Source: Tenacibaculum pelagium | GTDB lineage: Bacteria > Bacteroidota > Bacteroidia > Flavobacteriales > Flavobacteriaceae | Direction of reading: 5' to 3' | NCBI RefSeq assembly: GCF_014062345.1 | Contig: NZ_JACGLS010000005.1 | Span: 1 to 64,000, forward strand | Length of the DNA stretch: 64,000 nt | Shown here: positions 41,930 to 50,159 of the stretch, piece by piece | How the letters are laid out: each line of letters opens with the position of its first letter | Numbering within the stretch: position 1 is the first letter of the stretch | Translations under genes and position numbers: made by a program | The notes under the pieces: generated by a model | What the model saw: the letters and a program-made list of their open reading frames with translations, nothing else | What the model was told of the DNA's origin: nothing | Databases searched by the model: none

Positions 41930-42817
41930 TTATGAAAACATCTTCGCTACTTTCTCAGCTTTTCTACTTTCAGAATAATCATAAAAACCTTCACCAGATT
42001 TAATTCCTAATTTACCTGCCATTACCATATTTACTAATAACGGACATGGAGCATATTTAGGGTTTTTAAATCCGTCGTACATTACGTTTAAGATAGATAA
42101 GCAAACATCTAATCCGATGAAATCAGCTAATTGTAATGGCCCCATTGGATGTGCCATCCCTAGCTTCATTACTGTATCAATCTCAGCAACACCAGCAACA
42201 CCATTGTATAATGTCTCAATAGATTCGTTAATCATTGGCATTAAAATACGGTTGGCTACAAAACCTGGGTAATCATTTACTTCAACAGGAATTTTGTTGA
42301 TCTTTTTTGTTAAATCAACTGTAAATTCCATTACTTCATCAGAAGTATTGTAACCTCTAATAATTTCTACCAATTTCATAATTGGTACAGGGTTCATAAA
42401 GTGCATTCCGATTACTTTTTCAGGCCTGTTAGTTACAGCAGCAATTTGAGTAATTGAAATCGAAGAAGTGTTGGTTGCTAAAATGGTATCTTCAGGACAA
42501 ACTTCATCTAACTCTTTAAAAATTTTAGATTTTAAAGTAACATTTTCGGTAGCAGCTTCAATAACTAAACTAGCATATTGTACACCTTCTTTTATTGATG
42601 TATAAGTTGAAATGTTATTTAATGTATTGTTTTTATCATCTTCAGATATTTTTTCTTTAGCCACCATTCTATCTAAATTTTTAGTAATGGTCGCAACACC
42701 TTTATCTAAGGCAGCTTGAGAAATATCTATTAATTGTACGTTGTATCCAAATTGAGCAAATGTATGAGCAATACCATTACCCATAGTTCCAGCTCCAATT
42801 ACAGCGATGTTCTTCAT
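41930..42817 (-). CDS. 3-hydroxyacyl-CoA (3-hydroxybutyryl-CoA) dehydrogenase
   Basis: 295 residues, the length of stand-alone Hbd/PaaH enzymes. IGAGTMGNGIAHTFAQFGYNV is the NAD-binding start (residues 6-26); IGMHFMNPVPIMKLVEII holds the catalytic His, with Glu and Asn partners nearby; the C-terminal helical dimer domain has HPMGPLQLADFIGLD. It oxidises 3-hydroxyacyl-CoA in fatty acid or phenylacetate breakdown, or runs the reverse reaction. It is 37 bp behind the Gfo/Idh gene. Confidence 0.93.
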   Translation of the reverse strand: MKNIAVIGAGTMGNGIAHTFAQFGYNVQLIDISQAALDKGVATITKNLDRMVAKEKISEDDKNNTLNNISTYTSIKEGVQYASLVIEAATENVTLKSKIFKELDEVCPEDTILATNTSSISITQIAAVTNRPEKVIGMHFMNPVPIMKLVEIIRGYNTSDEVMEFTVDLTKKINKIPVEVNDYPGFVANRILMPMINESIETLYNGVAGVAEIDTVMKLGMAHPMGPLQLADFIGLDVCLSILNVMYDGFKNPKYAPCPLLVNMVMAGKLGIKSGEGFYDYSESRKAEKVAKMFS

Positions 42818-42854
42818 GTTGTTTGTTTAGTTTAAATTTTTATTTAAGAATTGA

Positions 42855-43814
42855 TTAAAAACAATCAATTATCATTTGAGCCACTCTTAATGCTTCAGTT
42901 CCTTGACTTAAAGATACAATTGGTGTTGTATCGTTATTAATAGCATCCGCAAACGATTCTAACTCATCTAAAATAGCATTGTTAGCAGTTACTTCAGGGT
43001 TGTCGAAATATATTTGCTTTTTAACACCTTCAGCATTTTGTAAAATCATCGCAAACTCATCTGGCTTTTCAGGAACATCTTTCATTCTAACTACTTCAGA
43101 TTTTTTCTCTAAAAAGTCAACAGAAATATAAGCGTCTTTTTGAAAGAAACGACTTTTACGCATATTTTTCATTGAAATTCTACTAGATGTTAAGTTGGCT
43201 ACACATCCGTTTTCAAACTCAATACGGGCATTGGCAATATCTGGTGTTTCAGAAATTACAGACACTCCACTTGCATGTACGTTTTTTACTTTTGATTTTA
43301 CGACTGATAAAATAATATCAATATCATGAATCATTAAATCTAATACCACAGGTACATCAGTTCCTCTAGGATTGAATTCAGCTAAACGATGTGTTTCGAT
43401 AAACATCGGAGTGTCAATCATATCCTTTACAGCTGTAAAAGCAGGATTAAAACGTTCTACGTGCCCAACTTGACCACGAATATGTTGCTGACTAGCCAAA
43501 GTTCTAATTGCTTCAGCTTCTAAAACTGTGTTAGTAATCGGTTTTTCAATAAAAATATGTTTTCCTTTTTCAATAGCTTGTTTTGCACAATCGAAATGAG
43601 AAAGGGTAGGAGTAACAATGTCAACTACATCAACAGCATCAATTAGTTCTTCAACAGAATCGAATAATGTGTATCCAAATTCTTCAGCAACTTTTTTCGC
43701 ATTTTCAGTAAAAGGATCGTAAAACCCTACTAATTGGTACTTTTCTGATTGTTGCAACAAACGCAAGTGAATTTTTCCTAAATGTCCTGCGCCTAAAACC
43801 CCAGCTTTTAACAT
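42855..43814 (-). CDS. Gfo/Idh/MocA family NAD(P)-dependent oxidoreductase
   Basis: 319 residues. GVLGAGHLGKIHLRLL binds the dinucleotide; FIEKPITNTV has the EKP motif whose Lys is catalytic; DLMIHDIDIILSVV carries the HD pair of the active site. The family oxidises or reduces sugar hydroxyls, biliverdin or similar; the substrate is not evident. A CAAATATA at 43898 (TATATTTG on this strand) may be its -7 element. Confidence 0.9.
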   Translation of the reverse strand: MLKAGVLGAGHLGKIHLRLLQQSEKYQLVGFYDPFTENAKKVAEEFGYTLFDSVEELIDAVDVVDIVTPTLSHFDCAKQAIEKGKHIFIEKPITNTVLEAEAIRTLASQQHIRGQVGHVERFNPAFTAVKDMIDTPMFIETHRLAEFNPRGTDVPVVLDLMIHDIDIILSVVKSKVKNVHASGVSVISETPDIANARIEFENGCVANLTSSRISMKNMRKSRFFQKDAYISVDFLEKKSEVVRMKDVPEKPDEFAMILQNAEGVKKQIYFDNPEVTANNAILDELESFADAINNDTTPIVSLSQGTEALRVAQMIIDCF

Positions 43815-43957
43815 AGTTTGTTTATTGTATTTGAATCATTTCGAAAAAAATGATTTTAGTTTTACTTCTTGATTTTACTTGAAAAAATCAACGCTAACAA
43901 ATATACGCTTTTATACATATTTATTGCTATTTTTAACCCGACGAAATTTAACTATTA

Positions 43958-44599
43958 GTGAGAGATACTACCAAACATCAAGGGCTTAGAAATCAGCTAG
44001 CAAACGTTTTACAAGCTAAAGGAATTACAAATGAAGCTGTGTTAAATGCTGTGCGAAAAATTCCTAGACATTTGTTTATTGATAGTAGTTTTGAAGCTCA
44101 TGCGTATCAAGATAAAGCATTTCCCATTGCAGCAGAACAAACAATTTCGCATCCTTATACAGTAGCATTCCAATCGCAAACATTAAAATTACAACCAGGT
44201 GAAAAAGTTTTGGAAATTGGTACTGGTTCTGGATATCAGACAGCCGTTTTATTAGAATTAAAAACTGAAGTGTATTCGATAGAACGTCAGCATGAATTAT
44301 TTAAAAAAACATCGATGTTTTTACCTAAATTAGGTTATCGACCTAAACGTTTTATTTTTGGTGATGGTTATAAAGGTTTGCCTGAAGAAGCTCCTTTTGA
44401 TAAAATCATCGTAACTGCTGGTGCGCCATTTGTGCCGAAAGCTTTATTAGGACAAATAAAAGTAGGAGGTAAGTTGTTAATTCCTGTAGGAGATAAAGAA
44501 CAAGTAATGACACTTTTTATTCGTAAATCACCAAAAGAATTTGAAAAGCATGAATTAGGCGATTTTAAGTTTGTGCCAATGTTAGAAAAGAAGAATTAA
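43958..44599 (+). CDS. pcm: Protein-L-isoaspartate O-methyltransferase
   Basis: 213 residues from GTG 43958 (no upstream ATG in frame). The SAM site LEIGTGSGYQTAVLLEL and PRHLFI, AFPIAAEQTISHPYTVAFQSQ, VTAGAPFVPKALLGQIKVGG are the PCMT signature. It methylates isoaspartyl residues in aged proteins so that they can be repaired. Divergent from the Gfo/Idh gene; closed by a hairpin. Confidence 0.94.
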   Translation: MRDTTKHQGLRNQLANVLQAKGITNEAVLNAVRKIPRHLFIDSSFEAHAYQDKAFPIAAEQTISHPYTVAFQSQTLKLQPGEKVLEIGTGSGYQTAVLLELKTEVYSIERQHELFKKTSMFLPKLGYRPKRFIFGDGYKGLPEEAPFDKIIVTAGAPFVPKALLGQIKVGGKLLIPVGDKEQVMTLFIRKSPKEFEKHELGDFKFVPMLEKKN

Positions 44600-44600
44600 A

Positions 44601-44627
44601 AAATCCGCCTTAAAAAGCGGATTTATT
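44601..44627 (+). terminator. Terminator after pcm
   Basis: AAATCCGC / GCGGATTT 8-bp stem with an 8-base loop, partly T-rich tail. Confidence 0.7.
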
Positions 44628-44652
44628 GAATTTGAATAAAAGAAACATCAAC

Positions 44653-44814
44653 TTATTCAGCAACCACAGTTGCATCTGCAACTACGATTTCTTGTTGATG
44701 TTGTTTTTGTTTTGTTTGGTCAATTTTTGATAACCCACAAGGGCTAGTACTTCCACAAGAAGAAAAACCGATTAAGCTAACAGCACAAATTGCAATAAAT
44801 ACTACTTTTCTCAT
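44653..44814 (-). CDS. Small lipoprotein, 53 residues
   Basis: ATG 44814 (reverse) to TAA 44653. Signal peptide MRKVVFIAICAVSLIGFSSC with lipidated Cys 20, then GSTSPCGLSK with a second Cys, and a Gln/Lys-rich then Val/Ala-rich tail. The short mature chain (33 residues) and SPCGLS motif recall small flavobacterial lipoproteins. Function unknown. It lies 18 bp before the start of the next minus-strand reading unit's end, that is, downstream of nothing else in its orientation but upstream of no coupled gene. Confidence 0.75.
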   Translation of the reverse strand: MRKVVFIAICAVSLIGFSSCGSTSPCGLSKIDQTKQKQHQQEIVVADATVVAE

Positions 44815-44832
44815 TTTTTTAGTTTTAAAAAA

Positions 44833-45693
44833 TCAAATATACATATTTCTGATTAACTCACCAGAATCTTTCTTCTGTTCAATAACGTTAAACCCAATCA
44901 TTTTATTTTGTATACGGGTAATTAAATTTTTTGTAACAGGCTTACCATCGTTCCATTCGGTTATAGATAACCATTCTTGAATATCCTCTAACTGTTGCTC
45001 GTATCTTTCGGCAAGTATTTCATCAATATTATCAAAGTCTTTAAAATCTTTGGTACAATTATTAATAATATCAAGTACTTTTTTTACTTCTTCGAAATTG
45101 TTTTCTAATACTTCATTACGAACTGCTACTACAAAACAAGGCCATGGAGTAGGGCAGTCGCCCAAGCGTCTAAACGTACCGTTGTCAACTAAAGGTTTTG
45201 TAGTGAAATGTTCCCACATAAAATAATCAGCATCACCATTAGTTAATGCATCAATTCCGCCTTGTAAATTACCAACAACTTTAAACTTTAATTTATCAAT
45301 ATCCCATCCATTATTATGCGCATTTACAATTGCCATTAAATGAGATCCAGAGCCGAAACGACTTATTGCTACAGTTGCATGTTCTAAATCGTTAATACTT
45401 TTAAATTTTGATTTAGCGCCAACGTGAATCCCCCAAATTAAAGGGCTCTTAACAAAAGTCTGCGTTATTTTAGAAGGATTACCGTTAATTATATCTTTTA
45501 TAATTCCTTCGGTAAGTACAATGGCAATATCAACATCACCAGAGCGAAGCGCTTTACACATAGCACCAGTACCTCCAGGAAAATCTTGCCAACGTAAGTT
45601 GATTCCTTCGTTTGTATATTCTTTATTTTTTAAAGTAACATACCAAGGGTAATTAAAATGCTCTGGTACACCACCTACTTTTAAATTTAGCAT
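44833..45693 (-). CDS. Ca3427-like type 2 periplasmic-binding-fold protein without signal peptide
   Basis: 286 residues. MLNLKVGGVPEHFNYPWYVT, WQDFPGGTGAMCKALRSGDVDIAIVLTEG and SRFGSGSHLMAIVNAH match the PBP2 Ca3427-like family, related to NMT1/ThiY pyrimidine-precursor binding proteins. There is no signal peptide or lipobox and no permease or ATPase gene beside it, so it should stay in the cytoplasm as a ligand-binding protein or enzyme. It begins at the base after the nucleoside phosphorylase stop (no gap). A nucleobase or pyrimidine ligand is an inference from that neighbour. Confidence 0.82.
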   Translation of the reverse strand: MLNLKVGGVPEHFNYPWYVTLKNKEYTNEGINLRWQDFPGGTGAMCKALRSGDVDIAIVLTEGIIKDIINGNPSKITQTFVKSPLIWGIHVGAKSKFKSINDLEHATVAISRFGSGSHLMAIVNAHNNGWDIDKLKFKVVGNLQGGIDALTNGDADYFMWEHFTTKPLVDNGTFRRLGDCPTPWPCFVVAVRNEVLENNFEEVKKVLDIINNCTKDFKDFDNIDEILAERYEQQLEDIQEWLSITEWNDGKPVTKNLITRIQNKMIGFNVIEQKKDSGELIRNMYI

Positions 45694-46563
45694 TTATTCA
45701 GCTAGTTTATCTAATGTATATAAAATTAAATCTGCTACAACTTTACCAGGGTCTTCACTAAATGTTCCGTTAGCTCTGTTTGCGATTAAAGCATTCATAG
45801 ATGCGGCATTATGACCTAATAACTTTGATAAGCCATAAATTGCAGAAGTTTCCATTTCTAAGTTGGTGATTCTATTTCCACTATGGTTAAAGCTATCGAT
45901 CTTTTTGTTTAATTCAGTATCTTGTAAGCCTAAACGAAGAACACGACCTTGAGGTCCGTAAAATCCACCAGCAGTAGCAGTGATTCCTTTATGAACTTTA
46001 TCAGACATTAACTTATCTTCTAAAGCTTTTCCGTTAGCAACAATTAATGGGTAAGATTTTTTTGAACTCCAACCAGTATGATTGATAAAAGCTTCTTCTA
46101 GTTCTGGATGTGCAATATCTTTTACTTGATAAGATAATAACATTCCGTTTAAATCTAACCCATGAGAGCTTAATAAGAAACTATCTACAGGAATATCTGC
46201 TTGTAAAGAACCAGAAGTTCCTATTCTTGTAATATTTAACTGTGTATGATTTTCTTTTACTTGACGCGTTTCTAAATCGATATTAACTAAAGCATCTAAT
46301 TCGTTTAAAACAATATCAATATTATCAGGACCGATTCCTGTTGAAATAACAGTTAAACGTTTCCCTTTATAGGTTCCAGTTGTGGTTTTAAACTCACGTT
46401 TTTGAGTAGTGAATTCAATAGAGTCAAAATGTTGTGTTACTTTATCTACACGGTATTGATCTCCTACAAAGATAATATCGGTAGCTATATGCTCAGGTCT
46501 TAAATTTAAATGGTAAATACTTCCATCAGGATTTAAGATGAGTTCAGAATGTTGTATGTTCAT
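45694..46563 (-). CDS. Nucleoside phosphorylase (uridine/purine phosphorylase family)
   Basis: 289 residues. GDQYRVDKVTQHF at the phosphate site, ISTGIGPDNIDIVLNEL, ITRIGTSGSLQADIPVDSFLLSS and NLEMETSAIYGLSKLLGH (ribose-binding Glu-Met-Glu) are the PNP_UDP type 1 hallmarks. It cleaves a nucleoside with phosphate to base and ribose-1-P. Length is above that of E. coli Udp (253), mainly through an N-terminal extension with HLNLRPEHIA. No gap to either neighbour. Confidence 0.9.
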   Translation of the reverse strand: MNIQHSELILNPDGSIYHLNLRPEHIATDIIFVGDQYRVDKVTQHFDSIEFTTQKREFKTTTGTYKGKRLTVISTGIGPDNIDIVLNELDALVNIDLETRQVKENHTQLNITRIGTSGSLQADIPVDSFLLSSHGLDLNGMLLSYQVKDIAHPELEEAFINHTGWSSKKSYPLIVANGKALEDKLMSDKVHKGITATAGGFYGPQGRVLRLGLQDTELNKKIDSFNHSGNRITNLEMETSAIYGLSKLLGHNAASMNALIANRANGTFSEDPGKVVADLILYTLDKLAE

Positions 46564-47508
46564 TTACGATGTAATTTTTAACAGCTTATCAGTAGAGTTT
46601 ACATATAGATAGCTGTATTTTTTTGAGCCGCCAAGATACGAAAAATCAGAACGCATTTTACTATAATAATTTGTTTGATTATGAAGTACTTGCTTACCTA
46701 CTTTACTTAATTTAACAGGGTTAAAAGAAGTAAATAGTTTTTTTAGTTGATCTAATTTATTAAAGTATTGAATATCACCAAACCCATAGTTTTCTTGATT
46801 ACTTAAAAGATTACCTACTAATTGTTCTTTTGATGTGAACTGATTGTTTTTTACAGTTTTTAAAATACTATTTTCAACATGATTTAATCCGTTTTTGATA
46901 GAAGGAAAACGTAATAAGTGTGATTTTATAGCTTCTTCTAGGTAACTGAAAGTAGCGCTTGAATTAAATTTGTAAGCGTTTTCTAATTGTAGCGGACTGT
47001 CTGAACAATATAGTTGCCAAATATAATCGGCATATTCAATATCGTCTTTTGTAAGTTGAGTTCTCTTTTTGTATAGTTCTTTTAATTGAGAATTTGTAAG
47101 TTCATTTAAGCCAAAAAGTTTCTCTTGGTCATTTATCGTACCACTACAAACCAAAGATATTTGTCGTTCTTTTCGGTAACGCTTCAACCAGCTTATTACT
47201 GCTAACATATTTATTTGACAGAATAAATCATATTCAAACCATAAAACAATTTCATCTTGCTCTTTTTGATTGCAAAGATTTCTATACTCTTTTACGGTGT
47301 AATCAATAAATTTTTGTTTTGAAACTTTATAAGAAGATTTTAAAAAGTCGAAACGAGTTTTCCAAAAGCTTTCGCTACCAACATCAACTGATGTTTTACC
47401 TTCACATAGCATCTCTCGCCATGTGATTATATCACCTTTAAAATTTAATTTATTAATTCTATCTGTGGTGCTGTCTCCGTTTGTGATGTGTAATATAGAG
47501 GAAGCCAT
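46564..47508 (-). CDS. DUF1835 domain protein
   Basis: 314 residues, cytoplasmic. The DUF1835 start is plain: SILHITNGDSTTDRINKLNFKGD, then ITWREMLCEGKTS and EIVLWFEYDLFCQINMLAVISWL (shown as short motifs). The C-terminal part (about 210-310) is helical with a winged-helix-like look. DUF1835 proteins have an unknown role; the HxxNGDS motif suggests nucleotide or phosphate binding. First gene of a three-gene operon with no bases between stop and start codons. Confidence 0.85.
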   Translation of the reverse strand: MASSILHITNGDSTTDRINKLNFKGDIITWREMLCEGKTSVDVGSESFWKTRFDFLKSSYKVSKQKFIDYTVKEYRNLCNQKEQDEIVLWFEYDLFCQINMLAVISWLKRYRKERQISLVCSGTINDQEKLFGLNELTNSQLKELYKKRTQLTKDDIEYADYIWQLYCSDSPLQLENAYKFNSSATFSYLEEAIKSHLLRFPSIKNGLNHVENSILKTVKNNQFTSKEQLVGNLLSNQENYGFGDIQYFNKLDQLKKLFTSFNPVKLSKVGKQVLHNQTNYYSKMRSDFSYLGGSKKYSYLYVNSTDKLLKITS

Positions 47509-47619
47509 ACTCTTGGGGAATTTAATTGAACTCGCTTTATTCAGTATATAATAAACGTCTGTTTTTTAACGTTATTATTAATTATTTACATTTTAACATT
47601 CGGTTATTGTAAATAAACA

Positions 47620-47651
47620 AAAGTGTCAAGAATTTAAATTCTTGACACTTT
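47620..47651 (-). terminator. Palindromic terminator after the SUI1 gene
   Basis: AAAGTGTCAAGAATT and its exact complement abut to form a 32-base palindrome; T-rich tail on the minus strand, 8 bp past the stop. Confidence 0.85.
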
Positions 47652-47658
47652 AATAATA

Positions 47659-47982
47659 TTATCCTCCAACGCGTTTTACGTTAAAGCCTTTATCTTTTAA
47701 AATTTGCATTATTTGATCGCGATAATCTCCCTGGATGATTATTTTATCATCCTTAAAACTACCACCAACACTCAATTTAGTTTTAATTTCTTTTGCAAGC
47801 TTTTTAAAATCTTGAGTTGCTCCGTTGTAACCATCTAAAATTGTAACAGGTTTACCTTTGCGTTTCTCGTACTTGCAAAGAATAGGATCATCTTGTAGCC
47901 AAACATCCGATTTTTCTTCAACAGGTTTTTCTTCAAACTGATGTTCTGGAAATAAATTTTTTAATTGATCTTGAAAATCCAT
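47659..47982 (-). CDS. SUI1/eIF1-like translation factor (YciH family)
   Basis: 107 residues. The C-terminal 80 carry the SUI1 fold: KRKGKPVTILDGYNGATQDFKKLAKEIK, then VGGSFKDDKIIIQGDYRDQIMQILKDKGF and the RVGG end. Bacterial YciH can influence the accuracy of initiation-codon choice and stress translation. It is 4 bp after the 2OG oxygenase gene in the same direction. Confidence 0.92.
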   Translation of the reverse strand: MDFQDQLKNLFPEHQFEEKPVEEKSDVWLQDDPILCKYEKRKGKPVTILDGYNGATQDFKKLAKEIKTKLSVGGSFKDDKIIIQGDYRDQIMQILKDKGFNVKRVGG

Positions 47983-47986
47983 TAAA

Positions 47987-48934
47987 TTATTTTTTTAACC
48001 CTAATTCACGTAAACGTTCATTTAAAAATTCACCAGCAGTAATATCTTCAAATTGCTTCGGATTATTCTCATCGATACATTTATCTAAAACATCTAATTT
48101 CATATCAGAAACTGGGTGCATAAAGAAAGGAATTGAATAACGTGAAGTTCCCCACATTTCTTTAGGAGGATTCGTTACTCTATGTATCGTAGACTTTAAT
48201 TTATTGTTACTGTGACGAGATAACATATCTCCAACATTAATCATTAATTCATCAGGTTCTGCAATAGCATCGTGCCAAACTCCGTCATGATCTTGCACCT
48301 GTAAACCTTTACCTTGAGCTCCCATTAACAATGTAATTAAGTTAATGTCACCATGAGCTGCAGCTCTTTCTGCTCCTTTAGGTTCAGTTTCAATAGGTGG
48401 GTAGTGGATAGGGCGTAAAATACTATTTCCGTTTTTGATATAATTATCAAAATAAGTTTCTTCTAAACCTAAATGCAATGCTAAAGAGCGTAAAACGTAC
48501 TTAGCAGTTTTTTCTAACATTTGGTAAGTTTGTTTACCTACTTCGTTAAATTTAGGTAATTCAGAAACTTCTACGTTATCTGGATATTCTTTTGCGTATT
48601 TAGAATCAGCATCAACGTATTGTCCGAAGTGCCAAAATTCTTTTAAATCTCCTTCTTTTTTACCTTTAGCAGATTCTTTACCAAAAGATACATATCCTCT
48701 TTGACCTCCAATTCCTGGAATTTCATATTTTTCTTTTACTTCAGTAGGTAAATCGAAAAAGTTCTTGATTTCTTTATATAGGTTGTCTACTAATTCGTCA
48801 TCTAAAAAATGACCTTTTAAAGCAACAAAACCAATAGTTTCGTATGCGTTACCTATTTCGTTGATAAATTTTTGTTTTCTGCTTTCATCGTTAGATAAAA
48901 AGTCAGCTAAATTTACACTTGGGACTTTGCTCAT
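47987..48934 (-). CDS. Isopenicillin N synthase-like 2-oxoglutarate/Fe(II) dioxygenase
   Basis: 315 residues. N-terminal DIOX_N domain (VPSVNLADFL, GFVALKGH) and a jelly-roll core with AAHGDINLITLL (HxD), STIHRVTNP (distal His) and RYSIPFF (RxS that binds the 2-oxoglutarate carboxylate). It is an oxygenase of the IPNS/plant-type family; in non-producers its substrate is unknown. It shares a transcript with the SUI1-like gene. Confidence 0.9.
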   Translation of the reverse strand: MSKVPSVNLADFLSNDESRKQKFINEIGNAYETIGFVALKGHFLDDELVDNLYKEIKNFFDLPTEVKEKYEIPGIGGQRGYVSFGKESAKGKKEGDLKEFWHFGQYVDADSKYAKEYPDNVEVSELPKFNEVGKQTYQMLEKTAKYVLRSLALHLGLEETYFDNYIKNGNSILRPIHYPPIETEPKGAERAAAHGDINLITLLMGAQGKGLQVQDHDGVWHDAIAEPDELMINVGDMLSRHSNNKLKSTIHRVTNPPKEMWGTSRYSIPFFMHPVSDMKLDVLDKCIDENNPKQFEDITAGEFLNERLRELGLKK

Positions 48935-48994
48935 TGTTAATAACTTTTATAAAAATGACTGTAAAGGTATTAAAAACAAGGGGACGATTAAAAA

Positions 48995-49693
48995 TTACTT
49001 ATTAACAAAAGGAATTAAATAGGATATTGTGTAGTTGAAACCAAAACCTGTATTGCTTTCAAAAACTCTGTTAAAGCCAGGAACATAAAGCGTTTTGAAG
49101 TTTTCTTGATCATCAATGCTAATCACGATTTTATAAGAAAACCCTGCACTGAGGAAAAGATTTTTAAAAGTTTCTACTTTAATACCCAGTTGTAATTCTG
49201 TCCAATGAGCAGTTAATCCAGTATCGGTAACTGGTGTTTGAATTGTATTGGAAGGGAAATATGGACTCCCTACATTTGGTTTATAGCTATTTAAAGTTTG
49301 ATCGAATAAAGCAAAACCATATCGCATACCTACATAGATTTCGTTATTCATATCTAACCAATTTTTATAAGCATTGTAGTTAGCACCTAATCTAATAAAA
49401 CTACCTTTTGATGTTGAAGTTGTAAAATCTTCGAAGGTAATTTCTTCTTCATATCCTAACTCAGTGGCAACATACCAATTTTTTGAAACTCTATAGTCAC
49501 CAACAAGTTCTAATCCGCTATAACTTTTGTCAAATATTGATAAAGCAGGTCTGCTAATATCTACACCTAAGCGAAGTCCGTAACCAGTTTTGTATACGAT
49601 TGTGTCTTTTTTAGCTGTGGCTGTATCTGATTTTTGTGCATATCCGTTTGCACAAAAAAGAAGTAAAGAAATACTAATAATATACTTGTACAT
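48995..49693 (-). CDS. DUF6048-like outer-membrane beta-barrel protein
   Basis: About 232 residues from ATG 49693 (MYKYIISISLL), with a signal peptide ending GYAQK; an upstream start would cost the signal peptide. Gly/Tyr-rich alternating strands (YGLRLGVDISRP, NNEIYVGMRYGFALF, GFGFNYTISYLIPF) suggest an 8-12-strand barrel. Its start overlaps the upstream lipoprotein gene by 20 bp. The pair DUF6452/DUF6048 occurs together in Flavobacteria (from memory); function unknown. Confidence 0.8.
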   Translation of the reverse strand: MYKYIISISLLLFCANGYAQKSDTATAKKDTIVYKTGYGLRLGVDISRPALSIFDKSYSGLELVGDYRVSKNWYVATELGYEEEITFEDFTTSTSKGSFIRLGANYNAYKNWLDMNNEIYVGMRYGFALFDQTLNSYKPNVGSPYFPSNTIQTPVTDTGLTAHWTELQLGIKVETFKNLFLSAGFSYKIVISIDDQENFKTLYVPGFNRVFESNTGFGFNYTISYLIPFVNK

Positions 49694-50153
49694 GAGCTCT
49701 TGCTTGATTATCGATATTAGTAATTTGTGAAGTAGATAAATTATCAATCCAACTAGTGTATTCTAAATTTACATCTTTATATATAACTCTAAATCCACAT
49801 GAACGAGACACGTAATCGTCTTCAGGATTGTATTTTATAGTAAGTGTAGCTGTTTGATTGTTAGCTATATTTCCATCAACACTATTCATTTTTAATGTGT
49901 AAATAGTTTCTTGCGCTAAACTATTTAAAGGAATAGCAATACTATCAGTAGTTTGACCGGTAAATAAACTATCTGTTTTACCTTGTGCTATAATAGATAA
50001 ACGTTGAACTGCTTTTAGTTGAGAAGTATCATCTTTATCATAAAAACGTAAAACCAAATTTGGAGTTACGGGATTCTGGACACAAAAATCGTCTTTTTCG
50101 CAAGCTGAAATTCCTATAAAAACAAGAATTAATAGAAAGATGTATTTTTTCAT
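49674..50153 (-). CDS. DUF6452-like lipoprotein
   Basis: 159 residues. The signal ends in GISAC (Cys 18) and is followed by EKDDF, which resembles the Lys/Asp/Asp-type lipoprotein surface-export signal described in Capnocytophaga, so surface exposure is possible. The mature domain is beta-rich, with two Cys (FCVQ and RSCGF) that may pair. It sits 6 bp downstream of the RlmD-like gene and overlaps the barrel gene by 20 bp. Confidence 0.8.
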   Translation of the reverse strand: MKKYIFLLILVFIGISACEKDDFCVQNPVTPNLVLRFYDKDDTSQLKAVQRLSIIAQGKTDSLFTGQTTDSIAIPLNSLAQETIYTLKMNSVDGNIANNQTATLTIKYNPEDDYVSRSCGFRVIYKDVNLEYTSWIDNLSTSQITNIDNQARAHVQVYY

Positions 50154-50159
50154 TAAAAT

